Assembly (NCBI GenBank): GCA_026929865.2
Contig: CM049405.1
Location: forward strand, 2,205,001 to 2,269,000
DNA: 64,000 nt
DNA from: Hyperoplus lanceolatus
Taxonomy: Eukaryota > Chordata > Actinopteri > Uranoscopiformes > Ammodytidae
Direction of reading: 5' to 3'
Shown here: piece after piece, positions 24,801 through 39,500 of the stretch
Position numbering within the stretch: position 1 is the first letter of the stretch
Layout of the letters: every line of letters starts with the position of its first letter
Notes under the pieces: model-generated
The model's input: only the letters and a program-made list of their open reading frames with translations
What the model was told of the DNA's origin: nothing
Databases searched by the model: none
Position numbers and translations under genes: made by a program

Positions 24801-27800
24801 AAGGCTTCAACATGACAGTCCACTCTAACGAGTGTAAAACAACACATAATACACACAACATTAACTGATTTGTATCACATAAATGACAACACATATCAAA
24901 GAGTTTAAATATGAAGAATTACACTGTCTCCAGTACCTTTTGGTAAACCAACTTCAGTCTTCGGTGGAGGAATCTTGGGAGTGATTGGTTCTTCTGGTTT
25001 GGCAACAGCTGGCACTTTAGAAAACATTCAAATGTTTTTCCATCTTTACTCAACATTAACTTAAGGTTATTGAGAAGATGTAAGCTTCATAACTAATACA
25101 CTACAGCTATGCCATTCATCTCTAGAGTTAGTTTGTATAGAGCTGTACCCTATCACCCTAAAGCTAATCTACAAATAGATTAGACAATGTTAATCTTAAG
25201 AAGATCCAGCTCAAGAGGTTAGCGTTGAAGAACATCTTGGATAATTCAAGATGTACACAAACATGTTAAAGAGTTATACACGCTGTAGAATCACAGCAAA
25301 AAGAAAGACATACTGTCTGCAGAGATGTCTTTCAAGTTGCGTCTAATACTTTACCTTTCGGTTTAGGGGCTTCTGGAGTTTTCTTGACTGGTTCAGGCTT
25401 AATTTCGGGCACTTTTGGTTGCGGTGCCGCCGGTTTCTTAGGTTCCACTTTAGGCTCAGGGACCTTTGTGGGAACCGGCAATTTCTGTGGCTCAGGTTCT
25501 GGTTTGGTGTAAACTGAGGGTTCTTCAATGTTTAAAAGAGAAATATTACCGTGAGTCAACACCAAGTTTTAAGAGTTTTTTTAAGGAAGCAAAGAGAAGG
25601 AAACGATAAGACATGAAACATAAATAGACAAATGTATAACAGATAAACTGACGGAAAGCCAAGAAAACAATGCTATTCACGCATTGTACAAATACAAGTA
25701 CACATGAAACAGAAAAACATTACACAACATTAACATTAAGAGGTGAAGGTCATCCTAAGAGTTTGATCTTATAAAGATATTGTCGGATTCACCCTAAATG
25801 TTAATTGTCATGCTAACTCTAACACAGAGTTTGCAGTCTAATGTTCAAAATAATTACTTGTTTGTGATTTAATATATGCAGTATGCATCAATAATTAAAA
25901 TCGTGCAAATGTTGCTTAAGTTTAAAGCAAATACTGCTGTATGTATACATTTAAATAGTATATTAAAATACTGCTGTAATAAATATTAAATATTAAGAAA
26001 TTACAGAAGTGAAAACTAATTAAATAAATATGTGAATATTGTGAAATTAAGTAAAAAGATAAATATAAAAATTCCTTTGGCATTTTTACATGTATTGAAG
26101 TTAAGAAATGTGGAAGTGTGATGCAAAGAATAGAAATGTCAGAAAATGTATTGTGCATCATTCAAAGGTTTTCATCCCTTTGTATGTTTTGTGTTAAGAG
26201 TTAAGAAAATGAGCCGATACAGACTCTAAGAAAATGATCTTTGGTGAGTTTTACCTTTTGGAGGTTCCTCAACAAACTTGACTTCAGTCTTCTTTACTTC
26301 GGGTACTTTAAAATAGTATCAAGAATTTCAGTTTTCTGAGCACGATAAATGATCAATGCTAACATCAAGAATTTAAGAGTGACAGACATGTATGAAGAAA
26401 GGAACACAGAATTCGACTGATCAAGAATGGTGTTAAAAAACCAAGACATTAAGAACATAAATGAGACGTAATTACAGATATTCAGACATAAAGTGTTAAA
26501 ATAAGAGTGGGTAATTATCAGATACCTGGGACCGGAGCTGGGCGTGGAGGCTCTGCAGAGGGTTTCTCCTCCACTTTCTTTTTACCCTCAGCAACTTTGA
26601 AAAATCAAGAAATTTCACATTAAAACGAGGACTGAACCAAACTCTACTGCACTCCAAAGGGTTAAAGTTTTGCAGTGAAGGTTAATTGGAGCATCAAAGA
26701 GAGATAGAGGTGAGTCAAGAAGAGTTAAAAATTAAGAAAATGGAACATGTAATACAGACGAGAATAAGAGCGATCAAACAGAACACGAGATGATCTACAA
26801 CCAGAACACTCCAAGAGCACAAACAGAGCTACAGCTTTGGAGAAAGAAAAGCTTCTATGAGTGGCATTAAAGGTGGAAACCAAGCGTTTAAGAGATGAAC
26901 ATCTCGATCTTTGCTTCACTATCTCACAGCCAAAAGCTTTATACAGCAACTATGAGCTGTGTAACAACGCATTATGTGATTACAAGTCAAAATGTGCTAC
27001 ATTTTCACTTAGTTATGTTGTAATCAATGCGTTGTATACAAGCTAAAAAAGCCTTTATACCTTCAGGGCCGGCTCCTCTTTTGTCAGCCTGAGTCCGCTC
27101 AATTATTTCCTCAACAGGTTTTTTCTCTTCTGGTGAAGGATAAAAAAGTGAACTTAGAGACAAAAACAACCTGAGTGGGAATTTGAGAAGACTGTCGCAG
27201 GTCTGTGACAGTTATGAAGGATGGAACAGAGATATATAGCAGCAACCGATGAAGAAAAATGAAGAACCAATCAATGAAGTTATTGAGAATGAAACAAAGA
27301 TAAAACAACAATAAATGAAGAAAGATGGTTGCCAAGTGAGACCAGCTTGATCGCTCAAGCTTGACATTTGTTTTCTCTCCCACAGATCAGTCTGGACTTT
27401 CTCCAATCTCAAGCATGAACCAATCAGGGGCTGCCTTCTACTTTAGACAGAACGTGGGGAGGGTCTGGTCTGACTGGAGTCTAGATTTGACGACTACATG
27501 AACCAATCAGGGGCTGCCTACCACTAAAGGACAGAAAGTGTGGAGGGTTCGGTCTGACTGGGGGCTAGATTGATGACTACATGAACCAATCAGGGGCTGC
27601 CTTCCACAAACGGACGGGCCGGGTACCTCCCCAAAGATATTGGAGAAAGTCCACACTGATTTGCGGCAGTGAAACAAATTAAAAGTTTTGCAGGATCATG
27701 ATTGTCTCACCAGGCTTAGAAGATGGACCATAGAATGATGGTTAAAGATTTGACGGACAGACAGACAGACATACTGACTGACAGATGACAAGACAGACAG

Positions 27801-30800
27801 CGGAGACAGTTTGTTCTTTTTATGATGGAGATATTACAATATTTTATGAAAGAGAATAATGTTGATACCTGTGACGGAGGCGTAGCGAACAGAAACCGTC
27901 TCTTCTTCATATCTCTCAAATGCTAAAGATCATTAAAGATAATCAGCTTTTAGAGATACAATCTTCTGGGTTTTTGGTTGCAGAAGACGAAATGTGAAAC
28001 AAACCTTTGACTTCTGGGATTAATCTCAATTAATAAATCTTTTTGGTATTAAATTCTCAAATGTGATAGTTTTGAATTCAAATTCTGACAAATGTAAAAT
28101 TGAAAATGTTAGGAAAACTCACATTTAAATTCTGAGATTTATTTAAATTATTTTAAATTTAGGATATGTTTGTCATTAAAGTCAGATTTTAATCTCATAT
28201 TTCAGTGACTTTTATCTCCAAATTTAAGGACCAAATCTCAAAAAATGGAATTCTAAAATTACTAGACTTTAATTGAATTGGATTCTTATACCTTTGAGAT
28301 TAATCTAAGACCTTAGGTTTTTCACACAGACGCCCTCCTTTTTATTAAAAGGTGAAATGACGTGAATGAAATAAAATGATTGTGATTTCAAGCTGTTTCT
28401 GAAGTTGTTGTGATTTTTAAGTTATTATGAGGGAAGATGGATGACATAATATTAACCGAATTCAAAGTGATCACACAGTTATTTCGGATGAGAGTTATAA
28501 GATGAAGATGATAGTGAAGATGGAGGGTTTGTTGTGGATGGATGAAATGAAGAAACTCGTGTCACGCAAAAATCAAAAGTGCTGATCGTGAGTTAGTACG
28601 ATTGTGATAATCTTTAATCTTAATAGTTTGTACCTTTCACTTCCGTTCTTTCTTCGTAGTGATAGATTTCAGAGGAATCTTTCGGTACAAGGAAACATTT
28701 ATGAATGAAAAGCTGACGTTTTTAGGAATTAAAGTTGGGTTTTTTAAATCTATGGAATAGTCCCAAGCTCACCTCTAACTACCATCGACATTGCTTCTGC
28801 AACATGAACCGCTGTGTCTGGGACATCTGAAGGTATTTAGCCACAAAATCAATGTTAAAGTTAATTTCCAAATAAAACCAAAATATATTTTTTCTTTTTT
28901 TCTCTTTTTTTTAACTACGTTTCTTTAAAATACTCACCCTGGGGAATCTTCCCTAACACAACCTCTGTGAAAGAACAAGGCACAAACGTTTATTAATCTG
29001 CCGACTGTGTGAAACTTTAGAGACCGTTTTAGGAAACACCTTTTACATTTCACACACCTTTTCCCGACAGGTAAAGCTCAGCTGTGCTCCGAGCTTCTCC
29101 CATCGGCTCCAGGCGAGCGATCACTGAATAAACGCCTGTACGAGTGGAAACATTTATTTAATAACGCTCATGATTCACTGTTTTATCTCTCACTATAGCC
29201 TGAAACTGCAATACAACAAAATGAGTGGCATTTTCATTTATCAAATTGTGTCAAATAATGTTGCTTTTTTTCATATATTTTTTTTTAAATATACATTATT
29301 TTACAAATATAAAGGGTCCGTTTGATTATTGTTGTGTTTGGTATTTACGTTTAGAACTTATTTTTTTTAACCTGAACTGTTCATATGGACCCGAATAAAT
29401 GACTAATAATACTAAAGCTATAAAAAATAAAATGGAAATTGACAAAGAAAATTTGTATTCTCTGTCAAAGTATTTTTTAATTCTGTATTTAAGTTAGAAG
29501 TTTCCAGTCTCTATTTTTTGGACAAACCTTCGTCTTTGGGTGTGACGTTGCGAATGGTCATATAGCAGCGTCGGCCCTCGGTTCTGAAGTTATACTTGGG
29601 GCACTCGCCGAGCTCCCATGAGTCTTTGTACCAAGTTACCGTGGCGTTGTCGAAGGATAACTCGCACTCAAAGGTGGCAGAGTGTCGCTCGTTCACCTCG
29701 ATGTTTCGGATGCATTTTGTGAACTGAATTTGTTCGGCTAAAACCAGACAGTCACAGTTAACTTCTAGTACAGACAATGGACAACAAAAATAAATACATG
29801 TACATAGAGATATTTAAGAGGCCAATTCCAATCCAGAAGTCTTTGTTATCTTATTGATTTGATGTTAATATCAAGGTATTAAGACTCCAGTTTGGAGTTA
29901 ATAGGCGTTTTGGGACCGTCTCAAAAAGTTCATACAACTCTTTGGTCCAAAAAGGCCCACATAAGATCTGAATAAAAATTAGTAAGAAAGACACATTGAA
30001 CAACAACAGTTTAACAAGAAGGAACAATTAGTTTTGAAGTCATTATGATCATTGATTTGACCTTAATATTAAGGATTTAAGACTCCAGTTTTGAGTGAAT
30101 GAAGATTCAGATTATAAGTAAGAAAGAAAGACACACACAACAAACACATAAATAAATGAACCAGTGGCTCCAAAGAGGTCAGTGTGAGTTAGTTTCAAGT
30201 CTTACCTGTCTTGCGATCTGCTCCTAATAATGAAATAATAAAATAAAGCAGTGTGTGGTGAGAACATTGCACAGACAGACATATAGGTCCATCGGTCAGG
30301 ACTTGGAAGCTCTGACTAACCTGTAACGGTGAGTTTAGCATTGGAGATGTGAGGTCCACAGACAACGCGGTAGTTTCCTTGGTCTTTGGACTGGCAGTTC
30401 TTGATCTTGAGTGTATGGCGATCGTCTACACTTTTGATTTCATATTTGTCGTTATTGTCTAGCTTCTGGGTGCCCTTGTACCACGTGAGAGCGATCTCTG
30501 GATAGTTGATCTTGATCTGGCACTCGAAAGTGGCTGTTTTGTTCTCCTCTGAAGTCTGGTCGGTGACGTCTTCCATTACAGAGACGGGCTGCAGATTTAG
30601 AAAACGGATTAATACAGACGTCAATGCAACATGATATGGAAAGACATTTTTCTTGAAGATTATCTGATTTTAATGTTGAATATTTAGAAATTTGTCTTAA
30701 AGAATATCAAACTTTGTTTCAAAAATGTCAACAATATAAACTTAAATGTATTTTTTTTTCATAATTCTGTCCAAAAAAAATTTCTCAAAGAATATCTGAC

Positions 30801-33800
30801 TTTCACATGATAAAAAAAGAATAATAAAAAAATTAATCTCAGAAAATATTTAACTATTTTCTCGAAGAATATTTGACTAATGTCCAAAGCTTATATTTCT
30901 TTCTTTTTCTTCTTTTTCACAGTTGCCCTAATCCACCATTGTATATTCAAATTAAATAGTCACGTGATAGTGTTGTAGTGAGTGTTGGTGGTCTCCATTG
31001 TATCCAGGTATCCACTATTTTATTTCTGTTGTCTCTGTTCATTATATGTTATCCTTGCAATTGTGTTTATTGTGTATGCTCGTCGTCACTGTAAATGAGG
31101 GAAACGTCAGTGTCTTTTGAGTGAAAATAAAGGTGATTGATTGCTTAATTGATTGCTTGATTGATTTATTGATTCTTACCTCTGTGCCGGAGCGTCCTTC
31201 CAGTGACTGGATGAGTCGGGCCATATCTTCTTCTTCCACTTTGCCGCCGCGCTCAGTTTCCTACAGCGGGAAACACCGCGGTTAGTAACAGGAAAGAACA
31301 ATCATCGTAATGCCACCTTCTTGGCTGGGTCATTTATGGAAAAGAGATCTGAATCTCAATGCATTTTACCTGGTTAAATAAAGGATATTGATTGATTGAT
31401 TGATTGATTGGGACCTTTGGTAATCTAGCATCTGTATCTGCTACATCTGATCTCGCTAAAAATCTGATATTTTTCATTATTATAATAATCATTTCTAGTG
31501 GCTGTATACAAGTCTCTCACCACTTTGCCAGTCTCCATCTCCTTCTCTTTCTTCAGGAACTCGATGGCACTCAGGATGGCGCGGAAATCCGTGATTCCAT
31601 GTTCTCTCAGGATGGCCTCGTATTCTTTGGGGTCTCTACCTCTGAGCAAATCAATAATATCGACATCTTCTGGCTTCTTGGGACTCTTCTGCTTTGAGGG
31701 AGTCCTGAAAAGTAAAAAAAAAATAAATACACAATGAGAAGAGGAGGATATTCTTTTCAACACGAATAAAGTTTGGACATACTTTTAGTTTAAAAAAGCA
31801 TGTATCCCATTTTGTAGACACTATTATTCGTCACTGCCCGATTTGCGATCAATGCAAGACGCATCATTACAAGCAAGAAAGTTGTGTAGTGTGAACTGTA
31901 CAGCTATTAGACAACACTATAAGTAATGTAGAGTGTGGCTGCCTTTACTAAAGCGCTCGTTCAGGTTTAAATAAAGTAATATCCATGTCACCTCCCAGGC
32001 TCTGTAGTTATACAAGAATTTCTCTGTCATAAAATCTATCGATGCATTTTGATCGTCTCAATCAACAACTAAATAAACTAAATCGATAGCCCGTTTGGCT
32101 AATTCAGGCATTTTTAGCCCATGTATGACCAAGTGTTGCATTCATTTGCACTGTCCCCTTCTTAAATAAACTGAACTGAACTGAACTGAACTGAACTGAA
32201 CTGAACTGAATTGAATCGAATCGAATCGATGGCCTTACTTCTTCAGTCTGGTCCTTAGGTCTCCCACTCCTTCCACCTCCTGCTTCTTGGACACTTCCAT
32301 ATCCGCGCTGCACTCGATCTCTCCGTGTTTGTTGGTGGCGACACATCTGTACTGACCGGCGTCGGACTTGGTAACTTCTTTGATCTGCATCTTGGCGTCT
32401 TGTCCCTTGTGTTCGATGGTGATGCGACCACCGGGAGTGATCTGCCTCCATTTGCCCTTCATCCACTTGACACTGGGGATGGGGTCACCGCCGATCTTAG
32501 CGATGAAAGTGGCTGTGTCCTCTGTGAACATAAAAAAAAGCAAGTTAGAAAGCTTTTTTCTGTAGCACATTTCGTACACTAAGGCGACTCAAAGTGCTTT
32601 ACATAAAAAAGCATTTCAAAAGAAGATTTTTTTTCTCTCCAGATTTTCCTGTTTTGTTTTGTATTATTTTTGATATGGAATAAATGTGTTTGATTCAAAT
32701 GTATTTAATTCGGAAATGCTAATCTTTAATAATCTTTGCCAAGCGTCACACATTGAACAGCTCAGTCCTGTGGAAAATGCTGGTAGCACTGAGATAATAT
32801 TAATGATGTGTACAATTTTCAAGCGTCCTTGCGTTTTCTTGAAAGGCGCTTTATAAAACCAGGATATTATTGTTATTATTATTATCATTACTAATATTTT
32901 TATTTATTTAACCTTTATTTATAATAAATAATACATACACAATATACAATGCAAATACATCAAATACACAACAAGCTGGTAAAGAGAAACATTTTAGACA
33001 GAGGTGTAGAGTGGCTGGAAATAAAATGTAATTGGTAAAAGTACAATATGGCCTAAATAGAACAGTTACAGTTGATAGTAATAGTAGGGTAATAGTGGTC
33101 TTACTCTCTGTGACTGAGGTGCTCTTGGGTTCCTCGATGAAGAAAAGGTTGTCAAGTCTTTTGGTCGGAGCAGCTGCAGCAGGAGCGGGGGACTCTGTGG
33201 GGGTGATCTTAGCTCCTTTGTCTAGAGAGAAATCATGGAGGTCATTGCAGCGTTTGACCGACATCAGGACACAAGAAACTGGCCTGTTCTAGTAAACTTG
33301 TGACTCTTTTTGAGCCTCAATAGTTAACTTAAAATGAATCATGGTTAAAAGGAGGATTACTATTATGACTAGTGGACATGTTGGCCGTCACTACTAGTAC
33401 AACTATTAAAGTCAGAAGACGCTTCTTACCAGTTAGATTTTTGACTTTACTAGTTAACTATTTACTCTTTTTTGAGTCTCACTACTCTTTTTTTAACCTT
33501 TATTTCTACAGGTAAATCCCATTGAGACTCTTTTGCAAGGGAAACTTGTTATCATTCCCACGTTACTTTTCACACACACATTCATACACCAATTGCAGGC
33601 TTACTATCGACATTTACACGAGGCAAGGTGGGTGAAGTGTCTTGCCCATGGACACAACAACCATGACACAAGTGGCAGGGCGCGGATCGAACCGCCAACA
33701 CTTCGATCATTGGCCGACCCGCTCTACCACCTGAGCCACAGTCACCCCAGAGCTACTTAATTTATAAGGTTAAAAAGATGCTTACCAGTATGACCAGAAA

Positions 33801-34802
33801 TCATTTTGGACCTTACTAGTCCAAATAGTAAAAAATAGTCCAAAATAGGCTTTAACAAGTTATCTAGTAAACAAATCAAGATCTGATATCAAATATATAG
33901 CAAAAAGTATCAAAAGTCTTTCCATAGGACAGCATTACCTTTGACAGTGACCCTGGACTTGCAGAAGCCAGTGCCGGCTGCGTTGGTGGCCTTGCACAGA
34001 TAGTCTCCAGCGTCGGTCTTAGAGATGCCAGTGACCACAAGAAGAGGAGAACCGGCAGTGTATGTGATCTTAGTGTTTCCACTAGACTTAAGCTCCCGCC
34101 TGTCTTTCATCCATTGGATAGTGAGAGGAGGAGAACCAATCACGTGGCATTTCAGACTGAGCTTCTCGCCCTCGCCAACGGACATCGCCTCAAGAGGAAT
34201 GTCGAACTTTGGACCCTGGCCGGTTTCTTTAAAAGGTTGATAATGGGGGAATAAAAAGATTAGGGTATTTACATTTCATGATGATATAATGGTAAAGACA
34301 TGTGAGTCTTTTCTGCAGACGGAACATTTTAGAGGAATTGAGGACTGAATTCTTTCTATTCAATCCTGCAAGAAGAACATGTTAATATCTGAATAGATTT
34401 GAAGGAAAGATTATGTGAGTCGATAGTTCTTTTTACAAATAGATTCCTGCATATAAAGTATGCAACGTGTTTTGTAGAACATAAACTCAGATAACATTTC
34501 ACCTAAACTCAAATAGCTGCTTCTTGTTTTCTTTGGCAGCTATCAGATTTTTAAATTCAGCCGGTGGCAGAGGGACTTTTGAACATGTCTTGAAAATGTC
34601 TCACTCACCCCTGTTCCACCAATACAGAATACAACAAATGAATTTACACAGAGAGGGATCCGGGATTACTACTACCTTTGTAATAGTAAAATTGCTGGAA
34701 CAAACGGTTACATCTATCTGTGTCGGTCCCATTTACACTGTCCGTTAAAGCTGGAATATTCCCTTGTTTTCATGGTCAGTGGAAATGGTAGTACATATTG
34801 TT

Positions 34803-34875
<73 letters not shown>

Positions 34876-36554
34876 TATTAAATTTATATAGCGCTTTTCT
34901 CGCACTCAAAGCGCTTTACAAAGACAACAACTTTAAAGGGATCCAGGTTGATTAGTTCCTGTTCTGTCTCCAGGAAGGTTGTAGTTCTCACACTAAAAAA
35001 ACATCAAATCAAATCGTGATCAGTTTTAAGAGGAATTATTAAAAAACCTCTACACACTCATCCATACCTGAGATTTTGAGTGACACATTGCATGAAGCCT
35101 TCCCGGCCTCGTTGGCGGCCTCGCAGGTGTAAACGCCGCTGTCTGCGCTCGCGTTAGCTCTCACGCTGAGCACCGCCATGTTGTTTTTAAAGCTCACGTC
35201 GTATTTGTCTGAGTTGGAGATTTCGCTGTTGTCCTTGAACCATGTGACGGTGAGAGGCTGAGAGCCAGACACGCGACCCTCCATCTTCACCGTCTTACCC
35301 ACAGAATCCTCCATGGACTCGGAAGGTTTCTTGGTGAATGCTGGAGGGACTTTACGCTCTGTTCGTAAGGGGAGGGGGGGGAAGGAAGAATAAAAAGTTA
35401 GGCCATGTTGTGATTAAATGGGAAATGTTTCGAATTGACAAGGCCACTGGGCCCTTTGACGATGTTAAAAGGCACAGCACATTTAAGACGACATTGACCT
35501 GTAACAGAATGCAAACACATACAGAATATGCACAATACAAGTATTAACACAATTGTGACAAAGGGAAAGGGTTTGGAATGTGGCCAACGGGCCTTAAACA
35601 ATGTACTAGGGAAAGCAAACAGCAACAGCACACAAGACGACATTACAACGAAACATATTGCAAACACACAGAAAATGCAGTATAATTATAAAAAAAACCT
35701 GTCTATTAGTCCCTTTTTCCAGCAAATAAGTATCTGACCCAACCTTAACAACATTGAAAACATGCTTTCGAAGACCTCTTATATATTTCATGGTTGAAAC
35801 AGCTTTTTGAGAGTAAAATTCATGCACTTTTTAAAAACTTTGTATTAATGAAACAAAGAGGCACAGCACATAGGACGACAAAGAAACAACTTGCAACACA
35901 AGGCAAACACATACACAATATGCACCATGTTAAGACATCCTACTTGTCTAGAAATCCCTTTTCTAGAAAAGTGTCTGACCCAACCTTTACAACGTAAGTG
36001 AAATATGTTATGAAATACCTCTAATATATCCAGGGTTCGCACAGCTTTTAAAAAGTGAAATTCAAGAAAATAACCCTTTCAAGGACCCTCAAAGCTCAAC
36101 GTATAATGTAAATTGACATTGATTTTTCATTAAATTATTAACATAAAATAGAATCTTTTACAGCATCTTGATCATCCATGTTGGATATTGATGAATTTGT
36201 GCTTGTTTAGCCTAACTTTGGATTTCTTTTACTTACTGACCCCAAGATTTGTAGAGTGACATTCACGGACAGTCGGGAATTTGAGAATCAAATGGATATG
36301 ACTCTGTTTTCAGCTTCTGGCTAAGGTAAGTATGGTTTGTTTGTTGCAATCATTTAAATAAAACATGCTTTTTCAAACACCTGAAGGGGTTTTGGTCCCT
36401 TTTTCAAGCAAGCAAATATGTATCTGACCCAAACTTTTACAACAACTAAAACATGCTCTGAATTTCCTCTAATATATTAGGAAATCTTTTTTCCAAGACT
36501 TATCACAAGACCAACCAACTCGAAACACACCATCAACGTAACCAACTACCTTTT

Positions 36555-36590
<36 letters not shown>

Positions 36591-39500
36591 ATTGTGTTAT
36601 TGTGTCATGCATAAACAATATCTCACCCAAAAAGACTCCTTAAAGACACCAATATCAATTCAAAGAGAGCAGACGCTTTTGACAATACAAACTCTGCTTT
36701 AACTTCTGAACAACCATTCCATCCTGTCATCGTCAGTGCTCTAACACATTTCAACACTTTATACATCAAAGTAATTCTCAGCCCCTCATAAAAAGGACAA
36801 TATAAAAAATACTCTGCTTCATCACAAAATTCACACAGTCTTAGATGTGCTTAAATTAGGAAGGACTTCTATTCCTAACAGAGCAAAAGTACAAAATCTT
36901 CTTTAAAATAAAATTATTTGGCATAAGTATGCTTGATTTGAAAATATGTCGGTCATTTCGGTTATAACAAGACGTCATTTAACCATTTTTGAAATCCAGC
37001 AACTTTTTTCTAAGTATGTCCAGATTGCATTATTTAAAAAAAAAAAAATTCTATAGTTGTATTGTAATTGTAAATCAGATTCTCCCAAGGCGGATGTTGC
37101 CAAATGTCTTCTTGTTAGTAAAATAGAAATGACTACAATGGTGGTTAGCATTAGTGATATGGAGGAGTGAGTAAAGATTGCATGTTTTGGGTTATTTTGC
37201 GTTACCTATTTTAACATTAGCGTGGCAGGTGTCAGTTCCTTCGGCATTGGAAATTTCGCAAGTGTATTTTCCGGCGGCTGTGGCTCTGTCGTTGTAGAGG
37301 ATCTCCAGAACGCAGGAGTGATCGGTGGTTTTGACGTTGTACTGGTACGAAGCCCAGATGAGCTTGTTGTCCTTCTTCCATGTGACTTGGACCTTCTGGC
37401 TGCCAGTGTACTTGCACTCCAGCCTCAAAGGTTTGCCCAAATCGTGGTTGACGTCATCCATCTTCTTGACGAACCTTACGGGCTCTGAGAGAAGTGATAT
37501 TGAAATCAGTCATGGGAACCACGGATCTTTGTATGCGGACGATGAACTACTATGTGTGCGCAATATCCGTAGCAATATCCGTAGCAATATCCAAAGGTTT
37601 TCCAAGGTTTCCCAAGATAGATGTTCTCATGCGTTGAAAGTTGAAAGTTGAAAGAGAGGCTATGTGAATGGAGCAAGGTTTACCTGGAAGAAAAAGTTAC
37701 TATTGGAAAGGCTATGTGCGTGGCATTAGTAGTTAACCGTAGCAGTGTTTTAGCAATGTTTTGCATCATGCACAATATAAATAGTGAGAACTTAAAGCTG
37801 TACTACGTAACTGGAATCTGTTGTCTCTTTATCGACTGCTCTGCCATGTATTAACAATTAGCCAAAGCGCTTTTTTTGGTTTCATGTTTGTTTGGAGTAA
37901 TACATTTTCGGATGTTCACATTACACTTCCGAAGCGCCTGCGCGATTCCGGCACGAATGCCAGTAGACTCAAAATAGTATTTAGAGAAGAAGTCTAGGCT
38001 AGTTACAGTCAAATTTGAGGGGAATGGTTATTGTGGACAAAAGGCCAGCGACATAAATAATAAAAACTACTTTTTAAATTGACAATATTACATAGTACAG
38101 CTTTAAAGCAGTGGGCTGAAGGTTAGTTTTACCTAGTCGGACATTAGCATGGCAGATATCAGAGCCTTGTGCGTTGGAAATTTCGCATGTGTATCGTCCC
38201 TTGGCTTCCTCGCGGTCGCTGTTGAGGACGTCCAGAACACAGCTACAGTCTGTGGTCTTCATATTGTACTGATACGAGGCCCAAATAGGTCGGCCATCTT
38301 TCTTCCAACTCACACTCACTCTCTGGCTACCGACAAACGCAACTCTTAGCGTCAGTGGTTTGCCGACAGTGAACGTGGTGTTTTCCAGCTTCCTGATGAA
38401 GTGAGCAGGTTCTGTGAGAAGCAGTGAAGTTGTTAGAGGCAGAAGGTGGTGATAAGCAACCAGCAGCAGCAAAGATAAGTAACATTTAAAGTGGCTACGA
38501 GGAACTTTTTTTTGTTTGTGTTCATTGTAGTGCCCCCTTTGGACAAATGGAGTATTGTTTTTATGACGTAATATGATTTTTGCTAGCGAGTGCCGGAGGC
38601 GACTGCATTTGTTTAGGAAGCAAGTGAAAGAGAGACGGCAGGATGCATGGCCATAAAGTATAATAATGGTAATAACCATGGTGAAGCAAAGTAAATTTTG
38701 ATTTAGTAGCGCTCATAAACACAGGCTTTTCCCGTCTGCCTGCCGTAAATTGTTTGGTCTGAGTTGTTGGGGATTCAGATCCGAGCAAAGGCAATATTAA
38801 TCATTATTTTCACTGATGGTCTCTTTTACAGTTATAGGTTGTTTTTGATCATCACACAGTTTCACAAGTATTTAGAAAGTTCCTCATAGTCGCTTTAGTT
38901 AATCAATTAAAATAATTTAATTGAACTATGTGACGTGGACTATAGAGAGTCCTACCATAATCCCAGACTGTTGCAAAAAGGGTTTGCGTAGAGTTTTCTT
39001 TTTCCATCTGTCTTTCTGAAAACATCTACAATCATAGCATAACACTCAATATAGTGTATACTACAATATAAACCAAAAAATTTAAAAAGTTAACTTGTCT
39101 TGTAAAGCTTTTCAGAAAGGCAGACGGTAAAGTCTAGATGAGGCTGGGGCTACGATGGGACTTCTGCTTTCTATGGCACTTATAGCCTACACCACCAGTC
39201 CAAGGCTTTAGAGCGCTTCTATTTCTCCAGTAATCAATGATATAAAGTTGTGAACCCATTCTTTCCTCCCCAGAAAAAGGCCTTTTGTTTATATTTTAAA
39301 TGTTTGTTAACCTAAACTTTCTCATTAACATCTGTTCATTTTACCTATTCCCTTTGTTTTACTTTAAATAACACTGGAACTTAGGGGCTCCTCTTTAACG
39401 TTGGACCGGTGGTTGGCATGAGCAATTGTTTGATGGTTACCCTTAGCGATTGAGATGTGGTTAACCTTAGCGATTGAGATGTTAGAGTGCTGTGGATGCC

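Noticed and set aside
24286-24834. CRISPR-like spaced repeats
   Set aside because: Three short hairpins in introns of a vertebrate gene, irregularly spaced and tied to exon duplication; nothing else CRISPR-like in the window.
32104-32466. Second minus-strand frame overlapping I80
   Set aside because: Out-of-frame shadow of the I80 exon and the GAACT repeat.
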